A stretch of DNA of 42,139 nucleotides from Coprinopsis marcescibilis (taxonomy: Eukaryota > Basidiomycota > Agaricomycetes > Agaricales > Psathyrellaceae): positions 47,106 through 89,244 of the forward strand of contig ML210271.1 in NCBI GenBank assembly GCA_004369085.1, given 5' to 3'. The notes below the pieces were generated by a model. That model was not told where the DNA came from, made no database searches, and worked only from the letters and a program-made list of their open reading frames with translations. Below are positions 10,675 to 20,706 of the stretch, in pieces. A program made the position numbers and the translations under genes. The first letter of the stretch is position 1. Each line of letters begins with the position of its first letter.

Positions 10675-11486
10675 CTGTGCGGTGTGGTCGCCTGTTGGTG
10701 GATCGTGGCGCTAGGCCGCGGTTCGGTGTTGTTACGGTTGCGAGTTTTCGGTGTGTGTTGTGGATGGTTTACGATTATGAGTATTATTATTTGTTAGTGC
10801 GTTGTGTTTTTGTTGTTCAATTCAGTTTTGTGTGCTTGTGTATCTATCTATCTGTTCTTGTTCACACTTTGTGTCTCGTGTTTCGGATATCGGTTTTGGT
10901 CCTTTCATCTCCTGGCTTTCACTACCGTATCTCGCTGTTTCGGCTTGTCCCTTTTATATCTCCTCGTTTCGTCTCGACGCATATCGCTTTCGAATTAACT
11001 CAAGTTTCGTATCAGTATCAGTATCAGTTTTAGTTTGGATGCAATTCATAGGAAGATTCATCGTTTAGGATTAGGAGAATGTGTCAAGTTGAGAGTATGA
11101 ATGGATTATGTTGTGTTGTGTTATGTTACCTGCAAGGCCGGGCAGGCTGCCTGGGAATTGCGAAGGCAGGTAGGTAACAAGCCAGAGATTGTGTTGGGTC
11201 GCCTCTGAGTGACGTGCTTTTACGGGGATCTTGTTTCTCTGACCACCATACGAGAATCTCAAAGTTTCAAGGTTTAGCTTCATGATTCTGATTCCTGATC
11301 GGCGAACGCTGATCCTGAAGATCAATCCTCAGTTGCGGGTGTAGTATGCAGGGGCTACGAGTAGCCTATGCGCTCATCGAGTAGATGGTTCAAAGCAGGG
11401 CAATTAGGTTAGACTGGCTAGAGATTACTTACAAGTTAGACGTTAGCGTAGATTAGATCAGATAAACTAATAGGTGGCTGTGAAGA
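10675..11486. other. 3' flank of the kinase gene, no gene seen
   Basis: Contains a TATCAG/ATCAGT short repeat (about 11010-11030), GTGTT/GTTAT runs, and a potential hairpin at about 11128-11178 (TTACCTGC ... GCAGGTAGGTAA). GGCTACGAGTAGCC lies at 11353-11366. No coding frame is supported. Confidence 0.4.
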
Positions 11487-13296
11487 ATGTCAGCGGACGA
11501 GGCACATCCCCTCGAACCGTTAGCTCTCGCACTCATGAAATCCCCAGTCAACAATCCAACAACCTTCCATGCGAAGGCCTGGGGCAACCAATGGCCACAG
11601 CACACAAGCACCATACTTCGCGCAGGTTTTACCCGCCAGCCAACCCACGCCCTATGTGGATCTCGAGCGGGACGACAGTCTGAGTGCTGTCTTCGGCACC
11701 AGTAACGTTCCCGAGCAGTTCGACTACATCTGCCTCGAAGGTTGCAAGAGCTCTTGGGGCGAAAACTCGCGTGGTGGATGTTCTCGTTGTTCGTCAAGAG
11801 TATGTCGTGCTTCGCAAAGCAATGGAGAAGATCGGCGTGAGGGAGGATGAGACAATTGGGGTAGTGATTACGGGCCAAGCAGGGATTGGTTCGTGCTACA
11901 GTCCGTATGATAGGAAAGAGAGCGGTGCTGATCTGTCTCAGGGAAGACTGCCTTCCTTCTATACCTTCTTTTGCATCGCCTGGAGCGCAAGCTTCCAACG
12001 GCGGTCCAGGTTAGTTGCGTCCATCTCTCGGGTTCAGGTGGAGACGCCTGGATGACAAGCTGGGGAGTGTCCTGGAAGGGCTCACATGGGATTGTGACGT
12101 TGGAATTGCTGTCAACAAGAGCCCAACATTTTGCCAGCCGCTCGTCAGAGTTTGGGAGAGCCACAACCTTCGCACCGTCCTCGTCAAAGATGATGTAGTG
12201 ATCAGAATGGTTGAAGCAGCTGGGAGGTACTTGTGTCTTCTCCGAGCTGCCCCATATGCTGGAGATTGCAGCGATCTTGCAAGTAGACTTTTTCCCTTGG
12301 AGCTCTTTGCTCATCCTCACGCCGTTTAACTCGCTATAGGAAAGAGCTCAAGTTCCAGCCTTCTTCGGCTTTCTTGCCTGTCATCAAGCGGGGCCCGTCG
12401 ATTCGGACGACCATCGAACTCGTGCAGACGCCTAACCTGGAGGCCGACGAACGACGGCTCACAGCGGCACCGCAGAGCGATCAGCAAAGTACATCTGTGC
12501 TGACCCTTCATTCTTCTCGACGTCCGGCCAGAAAATACCAAACACACTAGATTCCGGAATCCTCTTCATCCGGCCTTACCGTCCAAAGGGCCTCGTGGAC
12601 CTCAAGTCCTCGCAGCTATTCACGTTCGCCATCCCGACCCACCATCTCGGGCGCATCTTTGAGCAGCACAGCGCCGTTCTGTCGAATGAGAAATTGCTCA
12701 AAGTCCTCGATACCCTCAGCTTGCACTCTTTGACGCGATCCGCTGCAGGCTGGGGGCACGAGATGGCGATGCATCGCAAGATGTGCAGTCCTAGAGCGCT
12801 GTTGGCCATCTCTCGGTCCGTTTCGACGCACCAGGATGACCCGGTCACGGAGACGTCGAAGTATCTGGTTACCGGCACGCCGGGCTGCCTCGTCCTGCAC
12901 GCAGGACTCATGTTCCGAGTGCCCAAATTCTATTGGACGTCGTCGGTCGTCGATCTCCCAGGAGTTGACGGTGTGCTCGGCGATGACGACGGGCACGTCA
13001 ATATCCTACAGGCGGCTATTGCAGATGAGGCCGACTACAGAAGTCCTGTAAAGGGACTTGAAGCGATCTTTGCGATGCTTGGGGCTTGGGAATTTCAGCC
13101 ATATCATCCCGGAGGGTCCTGTCGTTGTCGCTTCGTCATCTTTGCGGATGATAAGCCGACGGCCGATAGGCTCCTGGAGAGGTTTCAAGTCGAGTTGGAG
13201 GGTGTTGAGTACTTAGGCAAGAAGATATCCGTGGAGGTGTGGGCATGTGTTCTTTCGAAAGCGTATGACGGGAGGCGCAAAGATTGGGAAACCTGA
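11487..13296 (+). pseudogene. Decayed CRN/RHS-type P-loop NTPase with nuclease-like C-terminus
   Basis: Coding blocks lie in order but in changing frames. They are an N-terminal block (11487 on), PYVDLERDDSLSAVFGTSN (frame +1), then RVVDVLVVRQEYVV. Next comes a Walker A site GQAGIGKT split by an intron (about 11888-11940), then FLLYLLLHRLERK. A block is inverted at 12010-12215, and VFSELPHMLEIAAIL follows. A C-terminal domain follows, with FYWTSSVVDLPGVDGVLG and VNILQAAIA..SPVKGLE, resembling the D..Q-x-T/A restriction-endonuclease-like fold of RHS/Crinkler proteins, and ending EVEVWACVL-like. Walker A, the FDEDG (Walker B-like) motif and the C-terminus match that family as I know it; naming is by motif only. 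At least four frame changes plus the inversion make it non-functional as read. These proteins are linked to host-manipulating effectors or genome conflict; nothing is reconstructed here. Confidence 0.65.
12010..12215 (-). other. 206-bp inversion inside the NTPase relic
   Basis: The minus strand here is open and encodes the expected missing middle of the surrounding plus-strand gene, including IIFDEDG, KCWALVDS and QASPPEPERW. Turning exactly this interval over would join both flanks in frame. The plus strand of the interval has no sensible coding. See findings. Confidence 0.75.
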
Positions 13297-13611
13297 TCCG
13301 GGAAACTTCCTGTTCCCCAACAATATTTCTTCCCTCAGCGACTATGAGCAAAGCTCGTGCCCATGCCTTTCATACCTTTATTCCTGCGCCCAGCAGTTTC
13401 GATTGATGTCATAATATCACTTGCCTCCTATTACTTTCCTAGCCTCGTCTACCAGCCTAGCCTCTCTTTCCCCCTATTTCCCCCTTCATACCTACATGAT
13501 CCATTTACCCGTTGAAAAAGAGATTTGGCCTGTGAAGAGTCCAGACTCCATAGTATATTCTTCCCACTCTTCATCCTTTCCATTCTTGGCTGATTCCGAC
13601 AGTAGGTTGTA
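13297..13611. other. 3' flank, no gene seen
   Basis: Pyrimidine-rich DNA following the NTPase relic. No coding or RNA feature is recognised. Confidence 0.4.
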
Positions 13612-14292
13612 TACGGTGTACGAGAGGTATATGGTTGAATTTTCACGCGCGATAGCCCTTCCACCTTGATTATCAGTATTTGATGGTGGACTTTATCTAA
13701 CTCCGGCGATGAAATTCTGGTTGAGAGATGTAGGTTTGAGGTGATGAAGAGTCCCTAGTACATANNNNNNNNNNNNNNNNNNNNNNNNNNNNNNNNNNNN
13801 NNNNNNNNNNNNNNNNNNNNNNNNNNNNNNNNNNNNNNNNNNNNNNNNNNNNNNNNNNNNNNNNNNNNNNNNNNNNNNNNNNNNNNNNNNNNNNNNNNNN
13901 NNNNNNNNNNNNNNNNNNNNNNNNNNNNNNNNNNNNNNNNNNNNNNNNNNNNNNNNNNNNNNNNNNNNNNNNNNNNNNNNNNNNNNNNNNNNNNNNNNNN
14001 NNNNNNNNNNNNNNNNNNNNNNNNNNNNNNNNNNNNNNNNNNNNNNNNNNNNNNAATAGATCCACTTTTATGTTTTATATCTGCACTATATGACTATGAG
14101 TGCATGTTTCAGGCCTCATTATACCTTACACTAGCCTGGGGCTTAAGAAATAATCTTCGATATCTCAAGTTAGTAATGTCGGTGCAGAATTTTATCGCCG
14201 GAGTTAGATACAAGTCCACCATCAAATACCGATAATCAAGGTCGAAGGGCTGTCGCGCGTGAAAATTCAACCATATACTTCTCGTACACCGT
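13612..14292. repeat. Inverted repeat flanking an assembly gap
   Basis: Arms of about 108 bp (13612-13719 and the complement of 14185-14292) match closely, with a few substitutions and one indel. Shared sequence includes TTGAATTTTCACGCGCGA and ATCTAACTCCGGCGAT. Between them are unique sequence and 290 Ns (13765-14054). This could be a foldback/MITE-type element; no target duplication was identified. Confidence 0.75.
13765..14054. other. Assembly gap (290 N)
   Basis: Run of undetermined bases, situated inside the loop of an inverted repeat. Confidence 1.
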
Positions 14293-14933
14293 AGTTGTAT
14301 GGCTTGAATTTCTCTGCTCAATTATGTATCGGAAATCGAAATTCAGGCACCTTGCTTTGTTTGAACGCCAACCCGCTGTGGACCTGCCCCTGAAGAGCCG
14401 GAGATCAAGCCGACATTCCGTGATCCACTTTGACCGGAGTTAATAGCTCATGTGCTAGCTGCCATCAACGACTGTTGAATGTTCTCTTGTTCTCAGTTCG
14501 CCATTTCGTCTTTTCAGCTGTGCAGTAAAGTAAGGTATCACCATCTCGTGTAAACCATATTCACCAAAAAATTGCATTTGACATAAAAGGCGAGGGCCAC
14601 TGGCACGAACAGGGTCGGTTTCTGTAGTCCGAATGTCAGACCTTTTTGTCATATCATTCCAGCCAGTTACCGATGTGCCTGACTTGGCTTGATTCCCGGA
14701 GGAAAAAACCGCAGAGGACTCGATTCGGGGTGTTGATTGGATGGTCGTTCAACAGGCATGTTCAGGCCCCAGGGGTTTGATAACCCCCGGGGTGACTGGT
14801 CGTGTCGCACATTGTGCGTTGTTCCACGACCTTGCTAGCCTCACCTTGGCCTTGCCACCCACCCCTTTTGACGAACGAAGAAGGTCCAGAGCGACAACGC
14901 ACTCAACACACTACGTCTCTTCCATCGGCTATC
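14293..14933. other. Intergenic, no gene seen
   Basis: No supported frame. The last 100 bp are the pyrimidine-rich leader region of the next gene. Confidence 0.4.
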
Positions 14934-16039
14934 ATGTTCGTACCATTCGTCAGCCCCCGAAAATTGTTCAGGCGCAAGGGAGGAGGTGGGGTCGGGAGAG
15001 GGAGCTCATCGACTTCGAGTTCAGTCAAGAGCTCCGCAGGTTCCTCGTCCAGCTCCGGCTCGTCCGGGAAAACGAAAAGCAGCTCGTCCTCGTGGTGGTC
15101 ATCAAGCAACTCAAACACCAAGACGAAGTCGTCGACAAAGTCCAGCATCTGGAAGTCTAGCAGCAGCAATACCCCGCAATGGAACAAAGTTGTTGGGGTT
15201 GCTGCTGCCATACCCGCTGGATTCCCTTTTGCTGGAAGGGTGGCGGGTGGAGGAACAAGAGATAGTATTATGGGAACGCGGTGAGCTTGATGTGCAGAGA
15301 AACTCTTCCCGGCATCTTACCAGTTACTTCTATTTAGGACGTACGGAAGTGGTTATCCTGGCGTCGTTGGTAGAGGAACTTCAGGTCGCGGTTTCCCCTT
15401 CTTCTTCTGGCCTCTAACATGGCCGCTCGCTGTCGGTGCGGGCACGGGACTCTACCTGCATAGCAACTACGAGGTGCGTGGCCTGTCTCGGTCCATCCAT
15501 TAAAGTAGCTCATGACCCTTCTCACTCTTCAGTATGGTGCCCCCAACAATTCGACGCGCCCCGGTGGTTCTATGGCATACGCAATCTTCCCATCCCCCAG
15601 TGATTCCACCAATCCTTCTACATTTCGCTTCCTCTCCGACAATGCTACTGTCGCATTGATGATATTCGACGTCGGCATCGAATGTGAAGGACTATTCGAC
15701 CTTTCCACTTTCTCGAGCACACCGATCGCTTTTACCGATTCGACAGGTGTCGGTGGAACCGCTGGACCCGGACCCGAACAAGCCATCCAGTATTACAGAG
15801 CTAGCTCTGCCGCACTCACGCTGGATGGCTACAACAACACCGCAACGTATGGGCTGGAAGGGTCTGCAGACTCTCCACTACCGGCGAGCTTGGATTCAGA
15901 GCTTTTGACGTGTCTCAACACGACAATCGGTGTGAACCTCCCCCTAATCGACGGAGCTACTGGATTACACGCTCCCATTGCACTGCATCTTGTTGGATCT
16001 CTCGGTGTCATACTTTGCTTGCTTCAATCTTGGCTCTAG
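14934..16039 (+). CDS. Ser-rich secreted/GPI-type surface protein, 329 aa
   Basis: Three exons (14934-15280, 15338-15473, 15533-16039) with introns GTGAGC..TTTAG and GTGCGT..TTCAG join in frame. The N-terminus is basic (FVSPRKLFRRKGGG) and then very Ser-rich with Lys and Trp (residues about 25-85). A Gly-rich stretch leads to a hydrophobic segment (FPFFFWPLTWPLAVGAGTG) that may span the membrane. The C-terminal domain contains HSNYEYGAPNNSTRPGG and YYRASSAALTLDGYNNTATY, several N-x-S/T sites, and a hydrophobic C-terminus (LVGSLGVILCLLQSWL) behind small residues, as in GPI-anchored proteins. The YGxPNNSTRPGG / TLDGYNNTA pattern recurs in uncharacterised Agaricomycete proteins as I recall. No enzyme motif is seen. 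A cell-surface role is inferred. Confidence 0.8.
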
Positions 16040-17041
16040 ACGACGTTTTGGCGTCTCCGTGTGCAGCGCGGCTGTCCGATTAGAAATCGGGCTGTCCGCT
16101 GGTTATAATCGTGCGTACTTTGCTCGGTCGCTCTTTTAAACTTTGGCCTCTTTCATCGTAACTTTATACCACGATTATATCGTGGCCTTCATGTATGTAT
16201 TCCCTACTGCCCATGTGCTTAATTAATACAGGTGAGCCCTCAATAACTGTCGTACTACGCGATGAATCTCCTGCTCATTCATCCAAATCAATGTTTTTCA
16301 GAGAACTCATTCCCTTGTAATCATCTACGCCGGAGGCCACTCGGGTCTAAAAACGTTTTTCCACCGTCGAGATTCGGAAAGAACTCGAATGGGCCTCAAA
16401 CATGGCTCAAGACCAATTCTCTGAATTGTTCCCGATGTTCCATGAGGCTCGTTCGTTCTCAACACATCATTCTTGATTCTAATCCGCCGCTTCCATTCAG
16501 CCCGCCGCATATAAGGCGACTGTATCAGACTGTATCCACTCATTTGGGAACAACGCCAGGTACACCAAGCATCCTCCACAGGGACACAGCTAACATAGAA
16601 CCCGCATGCATCAGCAAAAGGGGTGATTACTTCCGCACTTTTTCAACATTTTCAGTTTTAGCAAGTCGGCACGTCGGCATGTCCCTAAAGTAGCCGAAAG
16701 TAGACGTGTTTTTGGCGGGATCGGCTTGGTTTGGCAGAAAAGCGATCATCACTTTTGGGAAAGTGCCACCTGGCTTTTGGCTTGTTGCGCTTTCCCACTT
16801 TTAGCCTCATTTATGGACTCTTTTGGCACTTTTTGACTTGTACAAGTGCCGAAAAGTGGACAAAAGTAACGAGACCTATTACTGATGTGCAGGTTCCAAG
16901 CGCGAATCTTTCATTGATTAACCTATATGGAACAGGTAAATGAGCAGAAGGCGAGAAGCTCGTCCAAATCGGGTGTATGTGGGGAACTCGAGGGAACTCG
17001 CTGTGAAACTGTTGTATCGTGGTGATCGCGTGTTGCCATAA
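16040..17041. other. Intergenic, no gene seen
   Basis: AT-rich. Near 16742-16866 there are reiterated CTTTTGGCAC/AAGTGCC and ACTTGTACAAGT palindromic motifs, suggestive of old repeat sequence. The long plus frame at 16262-16693 has no coding-like composition. Confidence 0.4.
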
Positions 17042-17764
17042 TGGATGACATTCCGTATCGATTTAGAAACCATAATTATTTTCTAAACCTAGATTGCCGG
17101 GATGCCGCCTCTGATTTCGTCCATATGCGGCAGCGGCGGAGCCCCCCATCAGCCATCTGTCAAACCAACCCTCATCCTAGATTTTAATCTGAGTGAGGCC
17201 TCCCGACCCCCCCTCCAGACTCAAACCAGCGTTCTAAACCAAATTCCGTCCCGATGGGGAAACTGCCGTCTCAGCCGTTTCCCCTCAAAGTTATGTCTAC
17301 CCAAACTTCGGAGTTAAACTCGCGTCTTGCTCGCGTCTAATACTGAAGAAATGTTAAGGGATGACTCTGCGGCGCCTTCGTATGCGTTGTTGGAGCCGTG
17401 GTGTAGTCTTTTGAATCTGTATCCTGCGTACACCCTACAAGATGTGCAAAGTGTAGCTTGTCGGCCTTACACAGAGGTCTATGGACAAATGTCGCGCGTC
17501 GAAATCCTTCCCTCCCAAGCTATAAATGTCAGAATCATGTTTTTGTGGGTTTATAACACCACAGGATGGCCTCACTATGGGGGGGATGAAAGGTACAAGG
17601 GGGAGGGCGCATCGGCAATGATTTGATGTATTTAGAAAACCTATATCCTAGATTGGGATACGGATGTAGGATTTGGGGCGAGGGTTAATATTCAAACTCC
17701 GTTTGATCGCTATCTAGGTTTAGAGAACAATTATGGATTCTAAATCGATACGGAATGTCACCCA
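17042..17764. mobile_element. Inverted-repeat element, probably a MITE
   Basis: 51-bp arms (17042-17092 and the complement of 17714-17764) differ at about 4 positions and share GACATTCCGTATCGATTTAG and CTCTAAACCTAG-like ends. The 620-bp interior has no coding sequence. TTGCCA occurs just outside both ends (17033-17038 and 17766-17771) and may be a 6-bp target duplication, but the element ends do not abut it cleanly. Confidence 0.65.
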
Positions 17765-18832
17765 ATTGCCAACCTATCTAACCCCGCGGTCTCTCCCATC
17801 CTAAATCTCTCCTTTACAAGCGCCCTTTATCCATCCGCAATGGCCACATGATCCTTTGCTATCCTTTCGGACCCGGGCTTAGTCTCGCATTAGGTAGCCA
17901 ACGCCGACCCTGAACAAACGGATGTACCGCCAATGGCTGGAATGTGGGGTTAGACGCAGTCTTTCGTGGCTTGCCATGGTAAAGTCCTAATCTTATTTCC
18001 GTGTCTTACCCGAGATTCCACGAACAGGCAGATTTCGAGCAGTAATTTCAAGTTCAGCCTTGCAGCGAATTGTGCGGGGCCGGATGTTGTTGTTAGTTAT
18101 GGCCCAATGGAGCTCCATGGCCGGATCCAAATACATCTTCGAGCATTCTAGATCTGTTGGCGAGCATATGAATCTCATCTCATAGCGTGGCTTTTGTCAG
18201 TTTACGCCTGTGGCTAATGTCACGAAGATTTGTTCGCTGGTGGGGTATTCGTAACGGAACAGACCCTCGGTGGTGATCCCCGCTTCGTGCGGAAGCCGCT
18301 TTCGTTAAGAGCGAATGAAGATGCTTTCTGCTCCACTTGATTTGAGGATTCTGGGGTCGTAAGGAACGGAGCTTAAGTGTTTATGCCAAAGAAGCGGTGT
18401 TCTGAACGACGAGACGTCAGAGACGCGGAATCCGCTCAGGGGATTTCTCGCCGTTTAATCGCGGTAATCCGGGGAAAGGATTTCCAAATACCGCGAGTTG
18501 CTTAAATTGGCCTCATCCAACATGATGTGTGTGTGCTGAGAAAAAGAATACAGTGTTCAATGGAGTCAATTCTTTACGTCAAGGCAACCAGAAGTCTAGT
18601 TGAACGGTCATAAAAGTACATATTTAGTCACTACATGTTTGCGAGTATGTAGCACTGCTGGAGATGCCGACTATTGTGAGAGAGATACATATGGCGCCGT
18701 TAAGGCTTTAAATTCTCGCGAGAAATCAATGCAGAGAGTAGTCGAATTAACCAATTATGAAGAAAGTAGGGGATGCATGCGGGGCAGGCCAATCAACGGT
18801 TGGGGAATTTTAAAGTCTTTTGTAGCGTAAAC
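17765..18832. other. Intergenic, no gene seen
   Basis: No frame with coding signature and no recognised repeat. It is downstream of the peptide-precursor gene on the minus strand. Confidence 0.4.
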
Positions 18833-19347
18833 CTATCTCCTCTCCTGAGCCTCGCCGTCGTCGCCCCTCCAGCCTGGTCGTGTAGGTCCTTCGTCGCGCT
18901 TTACTGCTGATCCATCATGACCATCACCCTTCCACGGTGGACTATCGAACTGCCTCCGTTCCACAGACTATGTGATTTATTCTCAGTAATTGGCACAATG
19001 GTGACGAAAGGTGAACTTACGCGAGCCTCCAATTCTTCATCTCTCCATGCAGGGCTTTCAAACTGCCTTCGCTTAACCTGGGAAACAACCATGTAAGTCT
19101 CGGGATAATATGTAGCTTGCAAGGACAGTGGGCGCTTACAGCGGTCGCCTCTTCGTCTCTCCACGTTGGGCTTTCGAACTGTCTTCGTTCTGCATCACGG
19201 TTGAGCAGCGCATCGCCAGAATTGGAGATCTAGCAGAACTGGTCAGCCACAGCTGTGAAACTGAGAAGGGAAACATGAACAGACAGGTGCGGAAATGGTA
19301 AGAGAGAGGGTGCAAGCGAGGAACAGGAGTATACCGGTGGAGCGCAT
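18833..19347 (-). CDS. Candidate kexin-processed repeat peptide precursor, 114 aa
   Basis: Four exons on the minus strand (19347-19285, 19229-19140, 19077-19021, 18967-18833), all joined in phase 0. Exon 1 is a signal peptide (MRSTGILLFL..LTISAP, 21 aa). Exons 2, 3 and 4 each carry one unit: ERRQFESPTWRDEE (residues 35-48), KRRQFESPAWRDEE (53-66) and ERRQFDSPPWKGDG (73-86). A fourth, diverged unit follows (KRDEGPTRPGWRGDD, 93-107), and the protein ends QERR. Dibasic Arg-Arg/Lys-Arg sites recur every 18-20 residues, so kexin would release peptides beginning Gln-Phe-Glu/Asp-Ser-Pro-x-Trp. Codons for the shared core differ mostly at silent positions, which supports selection on the peptide. A TATA box lies 100 bp upstream. 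The first intron has a weak donor (GTCTGT) but a good CTGAC branch site and CTAG acceptor. Pheromone-like, RiPP-like or effector roles are possible; no tailoring enzyme is adjacent. Confidence 0.75.
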
Positions 19348-19446
19348 TGTTCAAGCAGAATAATGAAGGGAGAGCGAGGAGATGATGTGGGGCAATGGAC
19401 TACCGAGAGGGCGAGGTGATGATTGAACACCGGAAGCTCCATGCCC

Positions 19447-19454
19447 ATTATATA
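19447..19454 (-). promoter_or_regulatory. TATA box of the peptide-precursor gene
   Basis: Minus-strand TATATAAT lies 100 bp before the ATG at 19347 and is followed by a CT-rich leader. It marks the transcript start downstream of competing in-frame ATGs. Confidence 0.6.
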
Positions 19455-19504
19455 GTGCCACGCAGGTGGCACATGCTCCGATAGATGGGATATCCAGTGC
19501 CTGA

Positions 19505-19735
19505 GAGAAGAAACTTATCAAGCGAGAAAAGCTGAGAAAGGTTGAGCATCTCGACGGCGTTTGTAACAGACCGCATGATGATGCGCTGTTACGGGATCTT
19601 AACTCCATCAAGAACCGGGGTTTCTTTGCAGTCGTACCGCTGCAAGATGTTGCGCAGATCTCATCTGGACTACGAAGACTTATTAGGAAGCTGCACCCGA
19701 GCAATGGGAAACTACGTGAGTATAAATGTGAATGA
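19505..19735 (+). pseudogene. Coding relic, unknown family
   Basis: A 76-codon open stretch without ATG reads like ordinary protein: KLIKREKLRKVEHLDG, then LLRDLNSIKNRGFFAVVPLQ and ISSGLRRLIRKLHPS, ending at TGA. No start, no convincing flanking exons and no recognised domain. It is upstream of the peptide gene on the other strand. Most likely a fragment of a decayed gene or element. Confidence 0.35.
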
Positions 19736-20185
19736 GTGTCAGACTGCATAAGGGTGTTTGGCGCTTCTCGGACTAACGTGTAATGATTGGCACATTTATC
19801 CATATCCTTTCCCTTGATTGTTGCGTTGGGCGACGTCATAGAATCCCGTTGCGTACCATCCAGAATCAGCCTCAGACGACAGCGTTTAATATAGCTGGAT
19901 TCCAGGGGGGCAATAAGAGCATGGGACTGTTTGATCCAACTATGTACATAGGTCCTGTCCCCACCTGATTTTTTTCCGAGGTTCTTTCACCTCGTGGTCG
20001 TGAGTATCACGAGTCCCGATTGACGTAGAGATTGACATGTAGTGCTGCTATACCTGTATACCGAAGGGTCGGAGTTCGGAGGCATGAGTTAGTAAGTCTT
20101 TACATGTGGGTTCCAGACATGATCTCTGTCAGTCGGCAGATATTTATAACACCGTATCATTATTAACGCTTCCTTGCTTCAGCAG

Positions 20186-20335
20186 CAGGAAGATCACACA
20201 CTGGGAACCCTCTATCCAGACATTGAGCCAGGGGTGGATCATTTGATTATGAGCTCATTGAAAAGACGGGAGGAAGATCATACCTATCGCCTTCTTGATA
20301 GCCATTGGGAAGGTGAGCCGTCAAGTTTCCAGTAG
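20186..20335 (+). pseudogene. Second coding relic, unknown
   Basis: The open stretch encodes TLGTLYPDIEPGVDHLI and SLKRREEDHTYRLLDSHWE, followed by a GTGAGC that could be an old donor. A further open stretch at 20494-20706 ends VDKAWLNHTS. They may belong with the 19505 relic. No start or domain is seen. Confidence 0.25.
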
Positions 20336-20706
20336 CCCCGCTTTGCTAACATCACTTCACGGGTCTCCGGGGAGGGACGGAGCCCAGTTCAATACAGTTA
20401 TGGAGCAACTGTGCTTCAGTCGAGAGAAGCTTTGTAAATGTAATTGGGGTATTCTTCCTTAGGTCATATCAGCCCCACATCAGGAACCGCCCTGTGCTGA
20501 TCATTCAAGCCCCAGTAAGAATCCTGGATATCAGCTACTCAACTCGAGGGGTAGGTTGTTGGATGATCAGCGTCGTCACCAATAACCAACGGAACGGTCA
20601 ATCCGACGAGGGTATAGTCGTTAGGTTCATGATTTATGCAAACACGATGATGCAAGGGGCGTTCCTGAAAGAAGTTGATAAGGCTTGGCTCAACCATACT
20701 TCATAG

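Noticed and set aside
16262..16693. 143-codon plus frame
   Set aside because: Composition is not protein-like, no promoter or splice context, and it crosses repeat-like DNA.
19230..19472. Minus-strand open frame beginning MPPAWHYIMGMELPVFNHHL
   Set aside because: It spans the TATA box and leader of the peptide-precursor gene and runs across its first exon in another frame; the signal-peptide frame from 19347 explains the region better.
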